A stretch of DNA of 64,000 nt from Phycisphaerales bacterium (GTDB taxonomy: Bacteria; Planctomycetota; Phycisphaerae; WQYP01), in NCBI GenBank assembly GCA_009781185.1, contig WQYP01000001.1, forward strand, positions 21,148 to 85,147, in the 5' to 3' direction. A program made the position numbers and the translations under genes. Shown here one piece after another: positions 53,367 through 63,879 of this stretch. The notes under the pieces were generated by a model that worked only from the letters and a program-made list of their open reading frames with translations, did not search any database and was not told where the DNA came from. Position 1 is the stretch's first letter, and the number at the start of each line of letters is the position of its first letter.

Positions 53367-53564
53367 ATGGAAGCTGTAAGAAAAACACTTCAAGGCTGGA
53401 AGACTTACATCGTCGGCATCATTGCGATCCTCGGCGTACTGGTCACGTTCGCGGACGGCTCCTGTGAGATCGGCACCGTCATTCAGACCGTCGCAACGTC
53501 CATTCTCGCAATGACGGTGCGGGCCGGTGTGCAGAAAGTGCAAGACGCAACAGACGCGGAGTAA
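53367..53564 (+). CDS. Holin-like small membrane protein
   Basis: WKTYIVGIIAILGVLVTFADGSCEIGTVIQTVATSILAMTVRAGV. Confidence 0.55.
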   Translation: MEAVRKTLQGWKTYIVGIIAILGVLVTFADGSCEIGTVIQTVATSILAMTVRAGVQKVQDATDAE

Positions 53565-53572
53565 GTGCAGCG

Positions 53573-54103
53573 ATGACGAGCGACTCCGGCACAATCAAGG
53601 TCTTCGCGGCGGTGCTGGGGGGGCTGGGAAGTCCCCAAACCGGCGGCATCGCCAACGCGCTCATGCAACTCGACGGTGTTCGTGTTTGGACACCATCGCT
53701 GCGTCTCGATCAGTTCCGTGCTGACATCGACCTGGCTGTTCGTCTTTTTCCGGCGAGGGAAGTGGTGCTAATCGGGCACTCGTTCGGTGGCCAACGAGTG
53801 CTCGACTCATGCACCAATCTCGCCAGCTTCAACATCCGCGTGGACTACCTCGTGCTGCTTGATCCGGTTGCATATGAGCCGCTCTGGTCGCGGACACTGG
53901 CCTATCCACATGGAAACGCCGCACCGAAAATCTGCGACATCTTCCGGGCCGCCAACTCGTTTCCTGTCCTGCCCGCCGCCGTCTCCGGTGGTCCTGATCC
54001 AGTCGTGGTAGCCAACGCCACTCACAATTCGCTGTGTCACAACCCTTCGGTGATCGCTTCTATCGTGAACCGCGTCGCGAAGTTGATGAAGGAAGGTGCG
54101 TAA
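53573..54103 (+). CDS. Alpha/beta-hydrolase (esterase-like), candidate lysis enzyme
   Basis: VVLIGHSFGGQRVLDSC nucleophile elbow; VLLDPVA; NATHNSLCHN. Confidence 0.7.
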   Translation: MTSDSGTIKVFAAVLGGLGSPQTGGIANALMQLDGVRVWTPSLRLDQFRADIDLAVRLFPAREVVLIGHSFGGQRVLDSCTNLASFNIRVDYLVLLDPVAYEPLWSRTLAYPHGNAAPKICDIFRAANSFPVLPAAVSGGPDPVVVANATHNSLCHNPSVIASIVNRVAKLMKEGA

Positions 54104-54106
54104 CCA

Positions 54107-56101
54107 ATGGCATCGGCTCAGGGCATCAAAGCTGGCAGCGCCTTCATTGAGTTGCTTGTCAACGACAAAGCACTCGTGAAGGGCTTGCGGAATGCGGGCA
54201 AGAAGCTCAAGGCATTCGGTAACGCGGTTGGCGATCTTGGCAAGAAGATGGCCATGATCGGCACCGCCGTTGCCGCACCACTGGTGGGGTTTGCCAAGGG
54301 CTTTGCATCCGGAAGCAAGGAGCTTCAGACGCTCAGCCGGCGGACGGGTATCTCGGTCGAGGCTCTTTCGGAGCTTGGTTACGCCGCGTCGATCTCCGGT
54401 ACGAACATGCAGACGCTCGAAGGTGGCATCAAGAAGATGCAGCGGACGATCTACCAGGCGGCGGCGGGCTCGAAGACGGCGACGGCGGCGCTCGCGCAGT
54501 TGGGGTTGACCGTCGATGACCTGCGAGGCTTATCCCCCGATCAGCAATTTAAGTTGATCGCCGACAAACTCACCGCCATTCAAAGTCCCGCCGTCCGTGC
54601 GGCGATGGCAATGGCGATTTTTGGTAAATCCGGAATGGACCTACTGCCTATGATGAGCCGGGGGGCGGCTGGAATTGATGCGATGCAGGAGGAGGCGAGG
54701 CGGCTTGGGCTGACATCCTCGGAAGCCAGCGTCGCTATTGGCGTCAAATTGGCCAATGCATTGAGCACGTTGTGGACCGTGCTCAAACAGCTTGGCGCAA
54801 CATTGGGGGAGGCGGTGGCTCCGCTGCTGACGGACGTATCCAATCGCACCATCGACATCGTGGTCAAGACGATTAACTGGGTAAAGCAGAACAAGGAGTT
54901 GATCGTCACGATCCTCAAGGTTGCCGCCGGCGTCGTCGCGGCGGGTGTGGCGCTCTTGGTGCTGGGCAAGGCAATTGTACTCCTTGGTGGCGCGTTCACG
55001 GCGCTGGCCACTGCCGTCGGTGCGGCCTCCGCAATAGTCGGTGTGCTCGGCGGCATCATCGGCGGGCTTCTCTCCCCCATCGGTCTGGTAGTGGCGGCGG
55101 TGGCGGCGCTGGGGGCATACCTTATCTATGCGTCAGGGATGGGCGGGAAAGCCCTGTCGTGGTTGGGGGAGCGATTTGCGGAATTGTCGTCGTTCGCTAC
55201 CGAAGCATTCGGCGGGGTCGCCGACGCCCTGGCTGCCGGTGACATCGCGCTTGCGGCGAAGATTCTGTGGCTGTCTTTGAAAGTAGCATGGCAGACAGGC
55301 ATCAATACCCTCGAAACCCTGTGGACGCAATTCAAAGGTTCGTTCGTCAATATCATTCAGGGCGCATTTTACGGAGCGCTCGCCGCGTGGGAGATTTGCC
55401 GAAGTTCGCTCGAAACCGCATGGATCGAAACGACGGCATTTTTGTCGAAGGTGTGGACGAATTTTACGGCAGGCTTCCAGACGGCATGGAACTCCGCGAT
55501 CAACTGGACGACGAAACGGCTGTTGGAATTGTGGAGCCTGTTCGACGACAGCTTCGACGTGAACGAAGCCAAAGGCATGGCGGATAAGGAACTCGCGGAG
55601 ACGAACAATCAAATCGAGGCCCAAAAGAAACAAGCCCTTGCACAGCGCGAGAGTCAGCGGAAGCAGGAACGTAAAACTGCTGACGATGCGTACAACTACA
55701 ACATGACGCAGATTGGTCAGGCTGCGATTGATGCCGAGGATAAGCTCGCAAAAGAACAGACGGAAAAGATCAAGCAATCAAATGAAGAATTGGACAAAGC
55801 GAGAAAAGAATGGCGTGACGCCATCGGCGAGGCTCGCGACAAGCGGAAGATGAAGGAATCCCAAGGCCCCGACAGGCTGGAACCGCCACCTGCCATCAGT
55901 GATTACCTCGAAGGTTTGGGGATGGCGATTGAGCAGGCGCAGAAGAAAACCATCGGCGTGCGTGGCACATTCAATGCGATGGAAGCCGCCGGTATGGGGG
56001 GCGGCGGCGTGACGGATCGCATTGCGAAAGCGACGGAAGAAACAGCAAAACACACGAAGAAACTGGTTCAGCAAGGTAATGATGATGCGGAGTTCGATTA
56101 A
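54107..56101 (+). CDS. Tail tape measure protein
   Basis: 664 aa; GLRNAGKKLKAFGNAVGDLGKKMAMIGTAVAAPLVGFAKGFASGSKELQTLSRRTGIS; hydrophobic segments, coiled C-terminus. Confidence 0.9.
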   Translation: MASAQGIKAGSAFIELLVNDKALVKGLRNAGKKLKAFGNAVGDLGKKMAMIGTAVAAPLVGFAKGFASGSKELQTLSRRTGISVEALSELGYAASISGTNMQTLEGGIKKMQRTIYQAAAGSKTATAALAQLGLTVDDLRGLSPDQQFKLIADKLTAIQSPAVRAAMAMAIFGKSGMDLLPMMSRGAAGIDAMQEEARRLGLTSSEASVAIGVKLANALSTLWTVLKQLGATLGEAVAPLLTDVSNRTIDIVVKTINWVKQNKELIVTILKVAAGVVAAGVALLVLGKAIVLLGGAFTALATAVGAASAIVGVLGGIIGGLLSPIGLVVAAVAALGAYLIYASGMGGKALSWLGERFAELSSFATEAFGGVADALAAGDIALAAKILWLSLKVAWQTGINTLETLWTQFKGSFVNIIQGAFYGALAAWEICRSSLETAWIETTAFLSKVWTNFTAGFQTAWNSAINWTTKRLLELWSLFDDSFDVNEAKGMADKELAETNNQIEAQKKQALAQRESQRKQERKTADDAYNYNMTQIGQAAIDAEDKLAKEQTEKIKQSNEELDKARKEWRDAIGEARDKRKMKESQGPDRLEPPPAISDYLEGLGMAIEQAQKKTIGVRGTFNAMEAAGMGGGGVTDRIAKATEETAKHTKKLVQQGNDDAEFD

Positions 56102-56103
56102 TT

Positions 56104-56913
56104 ATGGCGACGGTGGTGACCGAAAAATTTGAGAGCCGCCAGGCGACGATGGGTGACAATGAGTCCGTCGAGCTTGCGTACAACATCGCGGGCAGCGATG
56201 ACGATGCCGAAGTTCGCGCGGCGCTCGTAGCTACTTCGCCGGTCTGGTTCTGTAACCTGATTCGCCAGAGTGCGACGGTCGAGCCTGTCGGCGAAAAGCT
56301 CTGGGAAGGCCGGGTCAGGTACGGCATGTGGCAAAAGCAGCCGCCCGCCGGTGAATCGGTTTTCTCCTTCGACACCGGCGGCGGTATGCAGCACATCACG
56401 CAGAGCCGCCAGACGGTGGGCCGTTATCCCAATAACGCCCCGGACTTCGGTGGCGCGATCGGTGTTACGCACGATGCCGTCGAGGGCGTGGACATCAGCA
56501 TTCCGATCTACCAGTTCTCCGAGACGCATTACTTCCCGGCGGCGGTGGTGACGTGGCCTTACAGGGGGCAGCTTTTCTACCTAACCGGCAAGGTCAACAG
56601 CGCTTCGTTCCGAGGTTGTGCTGCGGGAGAGTGTTTGTTCCTGGGAGCCAGTGGATCGCGGCGGACACAGGGACAGAGCATCTTTGACGGCGACTGGGAA
56701 ATCAGTTTTAAGTTTGCCGCGAGTCCGAATGCTACAGGGTTGCGGGTCGGCACAATCAGTGGGATCAACAAACGTGGCTGGGAGTATATGTGGGTGCGTT
56801 ACCAGGACGCCGAGGATGAAAACGCCAACGAACTGATCAAGAAGCCCGTGGCGGTCTACATTGAGCGGGTTTACGACACGGCGAACTTCGCAGGTCTTGG
56901 AATTGGGAGCTGA
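56104..56913 (+). CDS. Hypothetical tail protein
   Basis: 269 aa ORF downstream of tape measure. Confidence 0.55.
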   Translation: MATVVTEKFESRQATMGDNESVELAYNIAGSDDDAEVRAALVATSPVWFCNLIRQSATVEPVGEKLWEGRVRYGMWQKQPPAGESVFSFDTGGGMQHITQSRQTVGRYPNNAPDFGGAIGVTHDAVEGVDISIPIYQFSETHYFPAAVVTWPYRGQLFYLTGKVNSASFRGCAAGECLFLGASGSRRTQGQSIFDGDWEISFKFAASPNATGLRVGTISGINKRGWEYMWVRYQDAEDENANELIKKPVAVYIERVYDTANFAGLGIGS

Positions 56914-56914
56914 T

Positions 56915-57751
56915 ATGGCGATGGGAGACCCAATGAGAAAGGTCCGAACCGGCGACAAGCTGCGTATCCCGGCGACGACCTTCAATGCCTTCATCGACAC
57001 GACACGGGCGTTTCAAGCGTCCCAACGGAACATCAGTTCGACGCCGCAGTCGGCAACGCGCTCCAGCGGGATCATCCTGGTGCGCAACGACAGCGGCAAG
57101 GGGCTGTCGCGCTACAGTGTATTGGGGATCGAGGAGCCGATCATCACGCCCAAGGCTAAGCTCGACAGCTTCAAGAACAAGGTTGCGGTCGTGGGCAAGA
57201 CGCCCGGCAAAGATCACGTCGGCAAGTTCGTCGTGCTGTTGGAGCCGCTCAAGAGCAAGGCAATCGGCATGGCGTATGGCGCGGGTATTTGCCCGGTGAA
57301 GATCGACGTGCCGGACGAAAAGACCGAGTATTTGTATGCTGACATTGCCGACGGCAAAACGGATAATTTGAAAGCCAAACGTTACGGCGCGGCGGCGATC
57401 CTCTGGCGTGAAGGTGGCACTGGCTCGCAGTGGGCGTTGGTGCGTTTGGGATTACCGATGCCGACGTGCATTTTTCCTGTGAAGTTGAAGCAGGTTTATG
57501 GCGAACAGGGCGACGAAAAGAAACCCGCCACATGGACGTATGACGTGAGCGATCCGGCGACGGACGATGTACTGGCTGAAGGTGTAAACCCCACGTCCAG
57601 CCCGCATCAGTGGAAACGTCCCTCGGTGGGTTACATGATTAAAGCCACGGCTGGCTACGCCCATTACGACAAAGACGACAAACTGGTGCTCGGCTGGATC
57701 AACGAGCAGGTCGAGCAGGCGTCGTGCGAAGACACGGGGGGGACGTACTAA
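56915..57751 (+). CDS. Hypothetical tail protein
   Basis: MAMGDPMRKVRTGDKLRIPATTFNAFIDTTRAFQ. Confidence 0.55.
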   Translation: MAMGDPMRKVRTGDKLRIPATTFNAFIDTTRAFQASQRNISSTPQSATRSSGIILVRNDSGKGLSRYSVLGIEEPIITPKAKLDSFKNKVAVVGKTPGKDHVGKFVVLLEPLKSKAIGMAYGAGICPVKIDVPDEKTEYLYADIADGKTDNLKAKRYGAAAILWREGGTGSQWALVRLGLPMPTCIFPVKLKQVYGEQGDEKKPATWTYDVSDPATDDVLAEGVNPTSSPHQWKRPSVGYMIKATAGYAHYDKDDKLVLGWINEQVEQASCEDTGGTY

Positions 57752-58206
57752 TGAGCATCCATCGTGGCAAAACAGTCGTGTTGGATGATGAGGATGGGAG
57801 GCGAACGGGGGTGAGGGGTAAGCGCGGGCTGTTGCCCGGCGGCAAGGGTGCCGTTTATGACGACGACGGTAACTGCGCTTTTTGTTGCGGCTGCGAACCA
57901 AAGGTGCTTGGATACTATACGACCAACTCCAGCAACCCTATATGGAACCTGAGGCCGTACCAGGGACCAGGTAAAGCGCCACCGCACTCGTATTGGCGGA
58001 TTATCGAGATGGGTGCGTGTCTCTTGTATCAGCACGGATGCGTGGACAAACAAGGACGGTTGGTGGGCCTGCCGGACGAGTGGAGAACGAACTATTCCTA
58101 CGACGGGCTCATGGAACTTCAAATCGGCTGCTACGACCCCAAGGACGGAATGATTCATTGGCCGGGCCACTGTCAAACGCGAACGTGGAGGGATTATATA
58201 TGTTGA
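57751..58206 (+). CDS. Hypothetical tail protein
   Basis: MSIHRGKTVVLDDEDGRRTGVRGKRGLLPGG. Confidence 0.5.
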   Translation: MSIHRGKTVVLDDEDGRRTGVRGKRGLLPGGKGAVYDDDGNCAFCCGCEPKVLGYYTTNSSNPIWNLRPYQGPGKAPPHSYWRIIEMGACLLYQHGCVDKQGRLVGLPDEWRTNYSYDGLMELQIGCYDPKDGMIHWPGHCQTRTWRDYIC

Positions 58207-59300
58207 CACTGCACAATTCGGAAATGATGACACACATGCCGTTCTTGACGCTCGATCAGGAAGGGCGCGAGGTGCTGCTGTTTTGTCAGGCCGGTACGGA
58301 TCGTATCTGGAAAGCATACTTCCGCACACCAGACGGTGATGTCCGCCGTTTGCCGACGGCATTGCCCGCCGACATTTGCGAGTGTGCGCCGACGGCATGG
58401 CACGATGCGACGGGTTGGCATGTAACGCTGATCGCCGGGGGCAAAGCCGACGATCCGCTGTTCCGCTTGTACCGTTTCGACGGCCCGGCGCTAGACCGCC
58501 TCAGTCCGCCGATGGCGATTCAAGCGGCGCGGTCGGGACATATATATAAGGACAGGATCGTCCACGGCGAACCGGAAAATCTCGTGCATGTCCGCCGACC
58601 TTTGGGAGGACTGGGAGGAATGGGCGGCGGGGGCGACAAGGTGATCGAATTGCCCGGCGCGTTTATTTATTGCGTGACGTATCGCGCCGACGAACCGGAT
58701 AAATTGCTGGTCAGTGGTCAGTGGCAGCAGGAGGAGGGCGAAGGCGGAATTTTTACTGTCGAATACGACTTGGCCACCGACGTTCAACGCCTCGTCACCT
58801 GCGACGACGGAAAACCCGCTTACAAATGCACGATCCTCGGCGAGACGGTTTTGTATGCTGATCGCATCGGTGCGAAGTTTGAAGACCGGCGAATCGTCCA
58901 CGCAAAGTCCACACGCGGGACCAAATCGCAAATCGCCATCGCCCGTCTGCCGGGGCAGGTGACGGCATCGTCCACGGTTGCGGTGAAAGGCTGCAACTGC
59001 AAGAAGCCAGCGTCAACGACAGAAATTCCGACCACGCGCCCGTCATGTTTGGAGTGTGTCGAAAAACACCTTGGTGCGGCCTACGTGCTGCTGTCTGAAT
59101 CACAGGACGGCTACGCTTACCGCCTCCGCGCCGTCGGGCATCTGCACGAAGCCGAGGACGAATCGCAGCAATGGCCGGAATTGCATAAGGCGGTGCGTAC
59201 CGCTCGCAAAGCGTACCAGACGCAAGGCACGATCCCCGATTGGCAGACACTGGAGAACCAGATGACGGAGGCGAGAAAGGGGGGAAGCAATGCTGAATAA
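58200..59300 (+). CDS. Hypothetical tail protein, beta-propeller-like sequence
   Basis: MLTLHNSEMMTHMPFLTLDQEGREVLLFCQAGTDRIWKAYFRTPDG. Confidence 0.5.
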   Translation: MLTLHNSEMMTHMPFLTLDQEGREVLLFCQAGTDRIWKAYFRTPDGDVRRLPTALPADICECAPTAWHDATGWHVTLIAGGKADDPLFRLYRFDGPALDRLSPPMAIQAARSGHIYKDRIVHGEPENLVHVRRPLGGLGGMGGGGDKVIELPGAFIYCVTYRADEPDKLLVSGQWQQEEGEGGIFTVEYDLATDVQRLVTCDDGKPAYKCTILGETVLYADRIGAKFEDRRIVHAKSTRGTKSQIAIARLPGQVTASSTVAVKGCNCKKPASTTEIPTTRPSCLECVEKHLGAAYVLLSESQDGYAYRLRAVGHLHEAEDESQQWPELHKAVRTARKAYQTQGTIPDWQTLENQMTEARKGGSNAE

Positions 59301-59856
59301 AAATTTCCGCATCACACCGTTGGACTTTCTGCGCTGCAACATCGGCTGGACATGCCCGTGGCCGACTGGTGCGTCGTGGCTGTTTATCAACGGCAAGCAC
59401 ACGCTGGGACCGGTGCTCATGGAGACCGCCGAGCGTGTGGTCCCGGTGCCGTGGTCCGCAAGCGCCGTCATGGCGCTGGAGATTCATGACTTTCCCGATA
59501 TGAACGTGGTGCCAGAGGCCGTCGAGATTCCGCCGAACACCCAACCGACAATCCAGTGGCGATGCGTACCCGAAGCGGCACGGTATCGGCTTTACCATCG
59601 CTCGTTTTCCGAAGTGAACGAAACGCTGCTGTTGGAACTCCCCGCGCGGGCGGGGATGGATGATTACCAGATCACCTGCCCGATCCAACTGGCTGCGGGC
59701 TGGCATTTTTTCCATGTCGAAGCGATAGACGCTTACGGCAATGAGTCCGCCTGTCAGGCGTGGAATTATCGCGTGTGGGACTTGCCGCAAGCGACGCCAA
59801 CGCTGGTCGTCGCTGCTGGAAGCATCCCCGGTATGTATACATTTACCCTTACTTGA
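59290..59856 (+). CDS. Hypothetical tail protein, fibronectin-III-like
   Basis: IQWRCVPEAARYRLYHRSFSEVNETLLLELPARAGMDDYQITCP...HFFHVEAIDAYGNES. Confidence 0.55.
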   Translation: MLNKNFRITPLDFLRCNIGWTCPWPTGASWLFINGKHTLGPVLMETAERVVPVPWSASAVMALEIHDFPDMNVVPEAVEIPPNTQPTIQWRCVPEAARYRLYHRSFSEVNETLLLELPARAGMDDYQITCPIQLAAGWHFFHVEAIDAYGNESACQAWNYRVWDLPQATPTLVVAAGSIPGMYTFTLT

Positions 59857-59866
59857 GGTCCACATA

Positions 59867-61387
59867 GTGGCTACACCAACCGCCGATAAATTACGTGTCC
59901 ATTACCCATCGAAGAACCTCACGAGCGACGGTGCGACATTGCCGCTCTGGACGACGACTGCCGGAAGCGAACTAACCAAAATCGTCGCCACATCACTTTC
60001 GCAAGCGGATGATTACTGGGCCGGAGCAGTTGGTTTTTTCGAGGGCAACACCACCACCGTTGCGCTTCAAGGGCAGTTTTTCCACGTCAAAAGTTTTAAC
60101 AACGCCAACCGTACCCTTGTACTAACGCAAGATTTACCAGCGGTTCCGCAGGCCGGGGATACGTTCCGGCTGGTGCTGGGTGGTAACTATCGTTCAAGCA
60201 CCGAAGTTGTGGGTATGCGCGTCGGCGGTGTGTTACCGGAATTTAAGCCGGTGGCTGGTGTGCAGGTGACGGGGGTGACGATCAAGAAAGTGTCGGCCTT
60301 CCTCGGCGCGGGTACGTTGACGGTCAATTACCGGCGTGCCCAGCAGTTGCTGTTTATCCGGATGGGAACGCAGGCATATGGCGTGGGGCTGGATGTTTCA
60401 ACGAACATCACCAACGGCATCGTCTTCGCCGCCGATGGACAAGGCTTTATTCAAGTGGACGTGAACGCCGCGCAGTTAGCGACGGCGGATCGCACCGACA
60501 CCTGGACACTGACCTTCCCCGAACGCACCCTCACACCTGACTACGAAGGTTACGAAACCAGCAGCAATAACGGCGGCAAAACGCGTTACCGGCTGGAGTG
60601 CGTCCGGAACACCGACACGGTAGACGCAATGGTGGACCTGGCGGTTTACACGGGGCGACCCACCGGCGCAGCAACGACCATCGCCTCCGGCCAGAGTTTG
60701 GCTTTGCTCGCGGCGGGGTTCGACGTCGCCGACGCCAGCACATGGCCAACCAGAAGTTTTTGGATTAAGAACCGAACCGTCAACAGCAACGCCGGTGATT
60801 GTCGTTACGTGATCTACCGTAGCGGCAACACGCTTTACTGCTTGCAGGTCGATTGGGCGACGCTGTCTTTCAACACGGGCACCAGCCAGATTCGTCAAGG
60901 CGACACGCTGACCGGCACCTCATCTGGCGCTACGGCCGTTGTCGATCAAGTTATGCTCACCGAAGGGAGCTGGGGCTCCGGCAACGCCACCGGAACGCTT
61001 CTGCTCAAAAAAGTCACCGGCACGTTCATCGCCAGCGATTACCTCCGCGTCGGCAGTACCAACATGGCCCGCGCCGCGGCAAATTCCATTCTCGGTCTGC
61101 GCGGATACACCGCCGTCAACTGGTCGGCGGGAAACGTCATCGAGTTAATGAGCGACGTGGACATCGGAGTCAACAAACCACTCTTGAACCAGTACGAAAA
61201 CCCCGCCTCCGAAACCATCGCGCCCGCCAACGTAATTTTCAAAGACGCTTCAAACGCCGCAACCGCTCTGGCGATGGACAATCTCGCCCCCACCAGATTG
61301 CACGGCGTATGGCGGCGGGAATGGATAATGGACGGCCATCAATCCCGCGCCGGCGTCGATGCCGATACCCGTTACTCGTGGAGTTAA
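59867..61387 (+). CDS. Hypothetical tail protein
   Basis: GTG start MATPTADKLRVHYPSKNLTSDGATLPLW. Confidence 0.55.
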   Translation: MATPTADKLRVHYPSKNLTSDGATLPLWTTTAGSELTKIVATSLSQADDYWAGAVGFFEGNTTTVALQGQFFHVKSFNNANRTLVLTQDLPAVPQAGDTFRLVLGGNYRSSTEVVGMRVGGVLPEFKPVAGVQVTGVTIKKVSAFLGAGTLTVNYRRAQQLLFIRMGTQAYGVGLDVSTNITNGIVFAADGQGFIQVDVNAAQLATADRTDTWTLTFPERTLTPDYEGYETSSNNGGKTRYRLECVRNTDTVDAMVDLAVYTGRPTGAATTIASGQSLALLAAGFDVADASTWPTRSFWIKNRTVNSNAGDCRYVIYRSGNTLYCLQVDWATLSFNTGTSQIRQGDTLTGTSSGATAVVDQVMLTEGSWGSGNATGTLLLKKVTGTFIASDYLRVGSTNMARAAANSILGLRGYTAVNWSAGNVIELMSDVDIGVNKPLLNQYENPASETIAPANVIFKDASNAATALAMDNLAPTRLHGVWRREWIMDGHQSRAGVDADTRYSWS

Positions 61388-61390
61388 ATC

Positions 61391-62746
61391 GTGCCAGGAA
61401 ATGAAACAGGAGCGAATCAGTCGAACGCCTTCTCGTGGGATGTGACACAGTACCCCGGCGGCACCCGCGTCTTCGGTGCGACGACGTACAATCAAACCGA
61501 GGACTGGTGGGCTGTCTACCTGAAAGCTGGTCAGACCTACACGTTCCAAACCCGTCTGCCGACGAATTATTACCATTATCTGTATCTGTACGACCCGAAC
61601 GGATCGTATATCTCCGGCACATCCTACGGCGGCGACGACGGTGGCTACACCACCAAGATCACCTACACCCCACAGCGGGAAGGATGGTACTGTCTGGTCG
61701 TCTACGGTTATTACTATTACAACGAGTACGGGCCGTATGTGCTGGAATCCGTCCCGGCTCCCAAGAGCTTTCGCACGTTCGCCGTCGCGCCGGGGCGATA
61801 CGACTGGCGCGGCTCCGGCGAGGCCGAACAGGTCAGCCAGTTCAATATTCTGCGGGAACGCACGGGCACACAATCGGGCTGCCGGTACACGATCAACGCC
61901 AAGGTGATCGGTACGAGCATGGCAAGGTTCGCTCCGCGCAGCGGTCGCCAAGCTCGAATCGCCGGTCGCTTCGGTACCAACAAGACCGCCACCGTCGCCG
62001 TGGTGCCGTCGCAATTCTCGTTCCGGCATCCTTGTGCCGAGCAGATAGCGGCGGGATTCGACAAACGAGCCATCACTTTCGGTCACGAGGTGGCGCAATT
62101 CGATTGGCGTCACCCCACGGGCCTTGACGTGGTCAGTCGCTTTGACATGCGTTGTATCACGCACGGCGTGGAACCGAGTCGCCATCACGCTTTCCTGCGC
62201 GAAGGCTGGTCGATCTACGCCCGCAACACCCAAACCAACCAGCGTACCTGTCTGGGGTTCATTCCCGCCGAAGCCCAGCCGCGACAACTCGAAAATGTGC
62301 CACTTGCCGATGGCGTTTACGAAATCGAGACCGTCGCATCCCATGTCTTTTGGGATTCCGCACGGTCGCGGCAGCGAATCACACTGCTCATCGGCGAGGC
62401 GGCTCCGGTGCTCGGCCTGCCAGCAATTCAAAACCTCCGCCGAGAGATCACCCACTTCGCCACCGTCATTTATTGGTCGGTTGCCGCCGATACCATCGCC
62501 AGCGGTCTGCAATTTGGTGTCTGGTTCAGCACCACGTCCCCCGTGGACACAGCTCGCGATCCAGATCAGCTCATTCCGCTCTCGCACGGTGTCGGCAATT
62601 ACCAGATCACCCGCTTCCAAACCGCCTCGGAACACGTCGCCATCGCCGTCCTTGGTGCATCGGATCGCGGTCTAGTCGCCGAACTACCCCTCCCGTGGGA
62701 AACAACCTCACCAGCGAGTCCGCGAGAGCAGTTGGCGCTGCCATGA
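61391..62746 (+). CDS. Tail-tip candidate with PPC-like beta-sandwich
   Basis: TEDWWAVYLKAGQTYTFQTRLPTNYYHYLYLYDPNGSYISGTSYGGDDGGYTTKITYTPQREGWYCLVVYGYYYYNEYGPYVLE. Confidence 0.6.
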   Translation: MPGNETGANQSNAFSWDVTQYPGGTRVFGATTYNQTEDWWAVYLKAGQTYTFQTRLPTNYYHYLYLYDPNGSYISGTSYGGDDGGYTTKITYTPQREGWYCLVVYGYYYYNEYGPYVLESVPAPKSFRTFAVAPGRYDWRGSGEAEQVSQFNILRERTGTQSGCRYTINAKVIGTSMARFAPRSGRQARIAGRFGTNKTATVAVVPSQFSFRHPCAEQIAAGFDKRAITFGHEVAQFDWRHPTGLDVVSRFDMRCITHGVEPSRHHAFLREGWSIYARNTQTNQRTCLGFIPAEAQPRQLENVPLADGVYEIETVASHVFWDSARSRQRITLLIGEAAPVLGLPAIQNLRREITHFATVIYWSVAADTIASGLQFGVWFSTTSPVDTARDPDQLIPLSHGVGNYQITRFQTASEHVAIAVLGASDRGLVAELPLPWETTSPASPREQLALP

Positions 62747-62758
62747 CCGCCAACCGTG

Positions 62759-63088
62759 CTATTGGAAACGATCTCCGTCGAAAACAACGATATCTCGAAC
62801 TCGCCCGGATCGTTGTCTCGCCGTCTCCATCGCCACGCCCATGAATTCAGAGAACTCCGCGTTGAACACTCCGGGGATACCGCAGGGAAAGCGCCCGTCA
62901 GTCCACACAAAATAAATGATTCCAGCCGCCCACCCCTCGACCTTGCCCTTCAGCGGCTTCTCGGCAGCTCGCAACAACCGTAGCACTTTGTTCGCTCGTT
63001 TCTGCATGATCGGATTGGGCCACTGGAGAAAGAATCGGTCCAAATGCCGCTGACAATCCTGCTCAAATTCGAGAACGACTGGTTCCAT
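62759..63088 (-). CDS. Hypothetical protein (DUF6398-like)
   Basis: GWAAGIIYFVWTDGRFPCGIPGVFNAEFSEFMGVAMETARQRSGRVRDI. Confidence 0.6.
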   Translation of the reverse strand: MEPVVLEFEQDCQRHLDRFFLQWPNPIMQKRANKVLRLLRAAEKPLKGKVEGWAAGIIYFVWTDGRFPCGIPGVFNAEFSEFMGVAMETARQRSGRVRDIVVFDGDRFQ

Positions 63089-63131
63089 TCAAAATTCCTT
63101 TCATATGGCTGTCTCTATTATGCGCTATTCC

Positions 63132-63170
63132 TGTGACGTTGCTGTGACTTTTTCGTGACTTTTCTGTGAC
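63132..63170. repeat. Four direct YGTGAC repeats with exact 11-bp period
   Basis: tgtgacgttgc tgtgacttttt cgtgacttttc tgtgac. Confidence 0.8.
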
Positions 63171-63267
63171 ATCGAAGGATCACACCAGGAATCGCTCTGC
63201 CCCCCTCACAATACCCGCCTTTGCAATTCAGACGTACCACACAGTTCTCTAACAATGAAGGAGGTGA

Positions 63268-63879
<612 letters not shown>

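Noticed and set aside
63132-63170. Possible CRISPR-like repeat
   Set aside because: 6-nt repeats with 5-nt spacing are operator-like, far too short for CRISPR.
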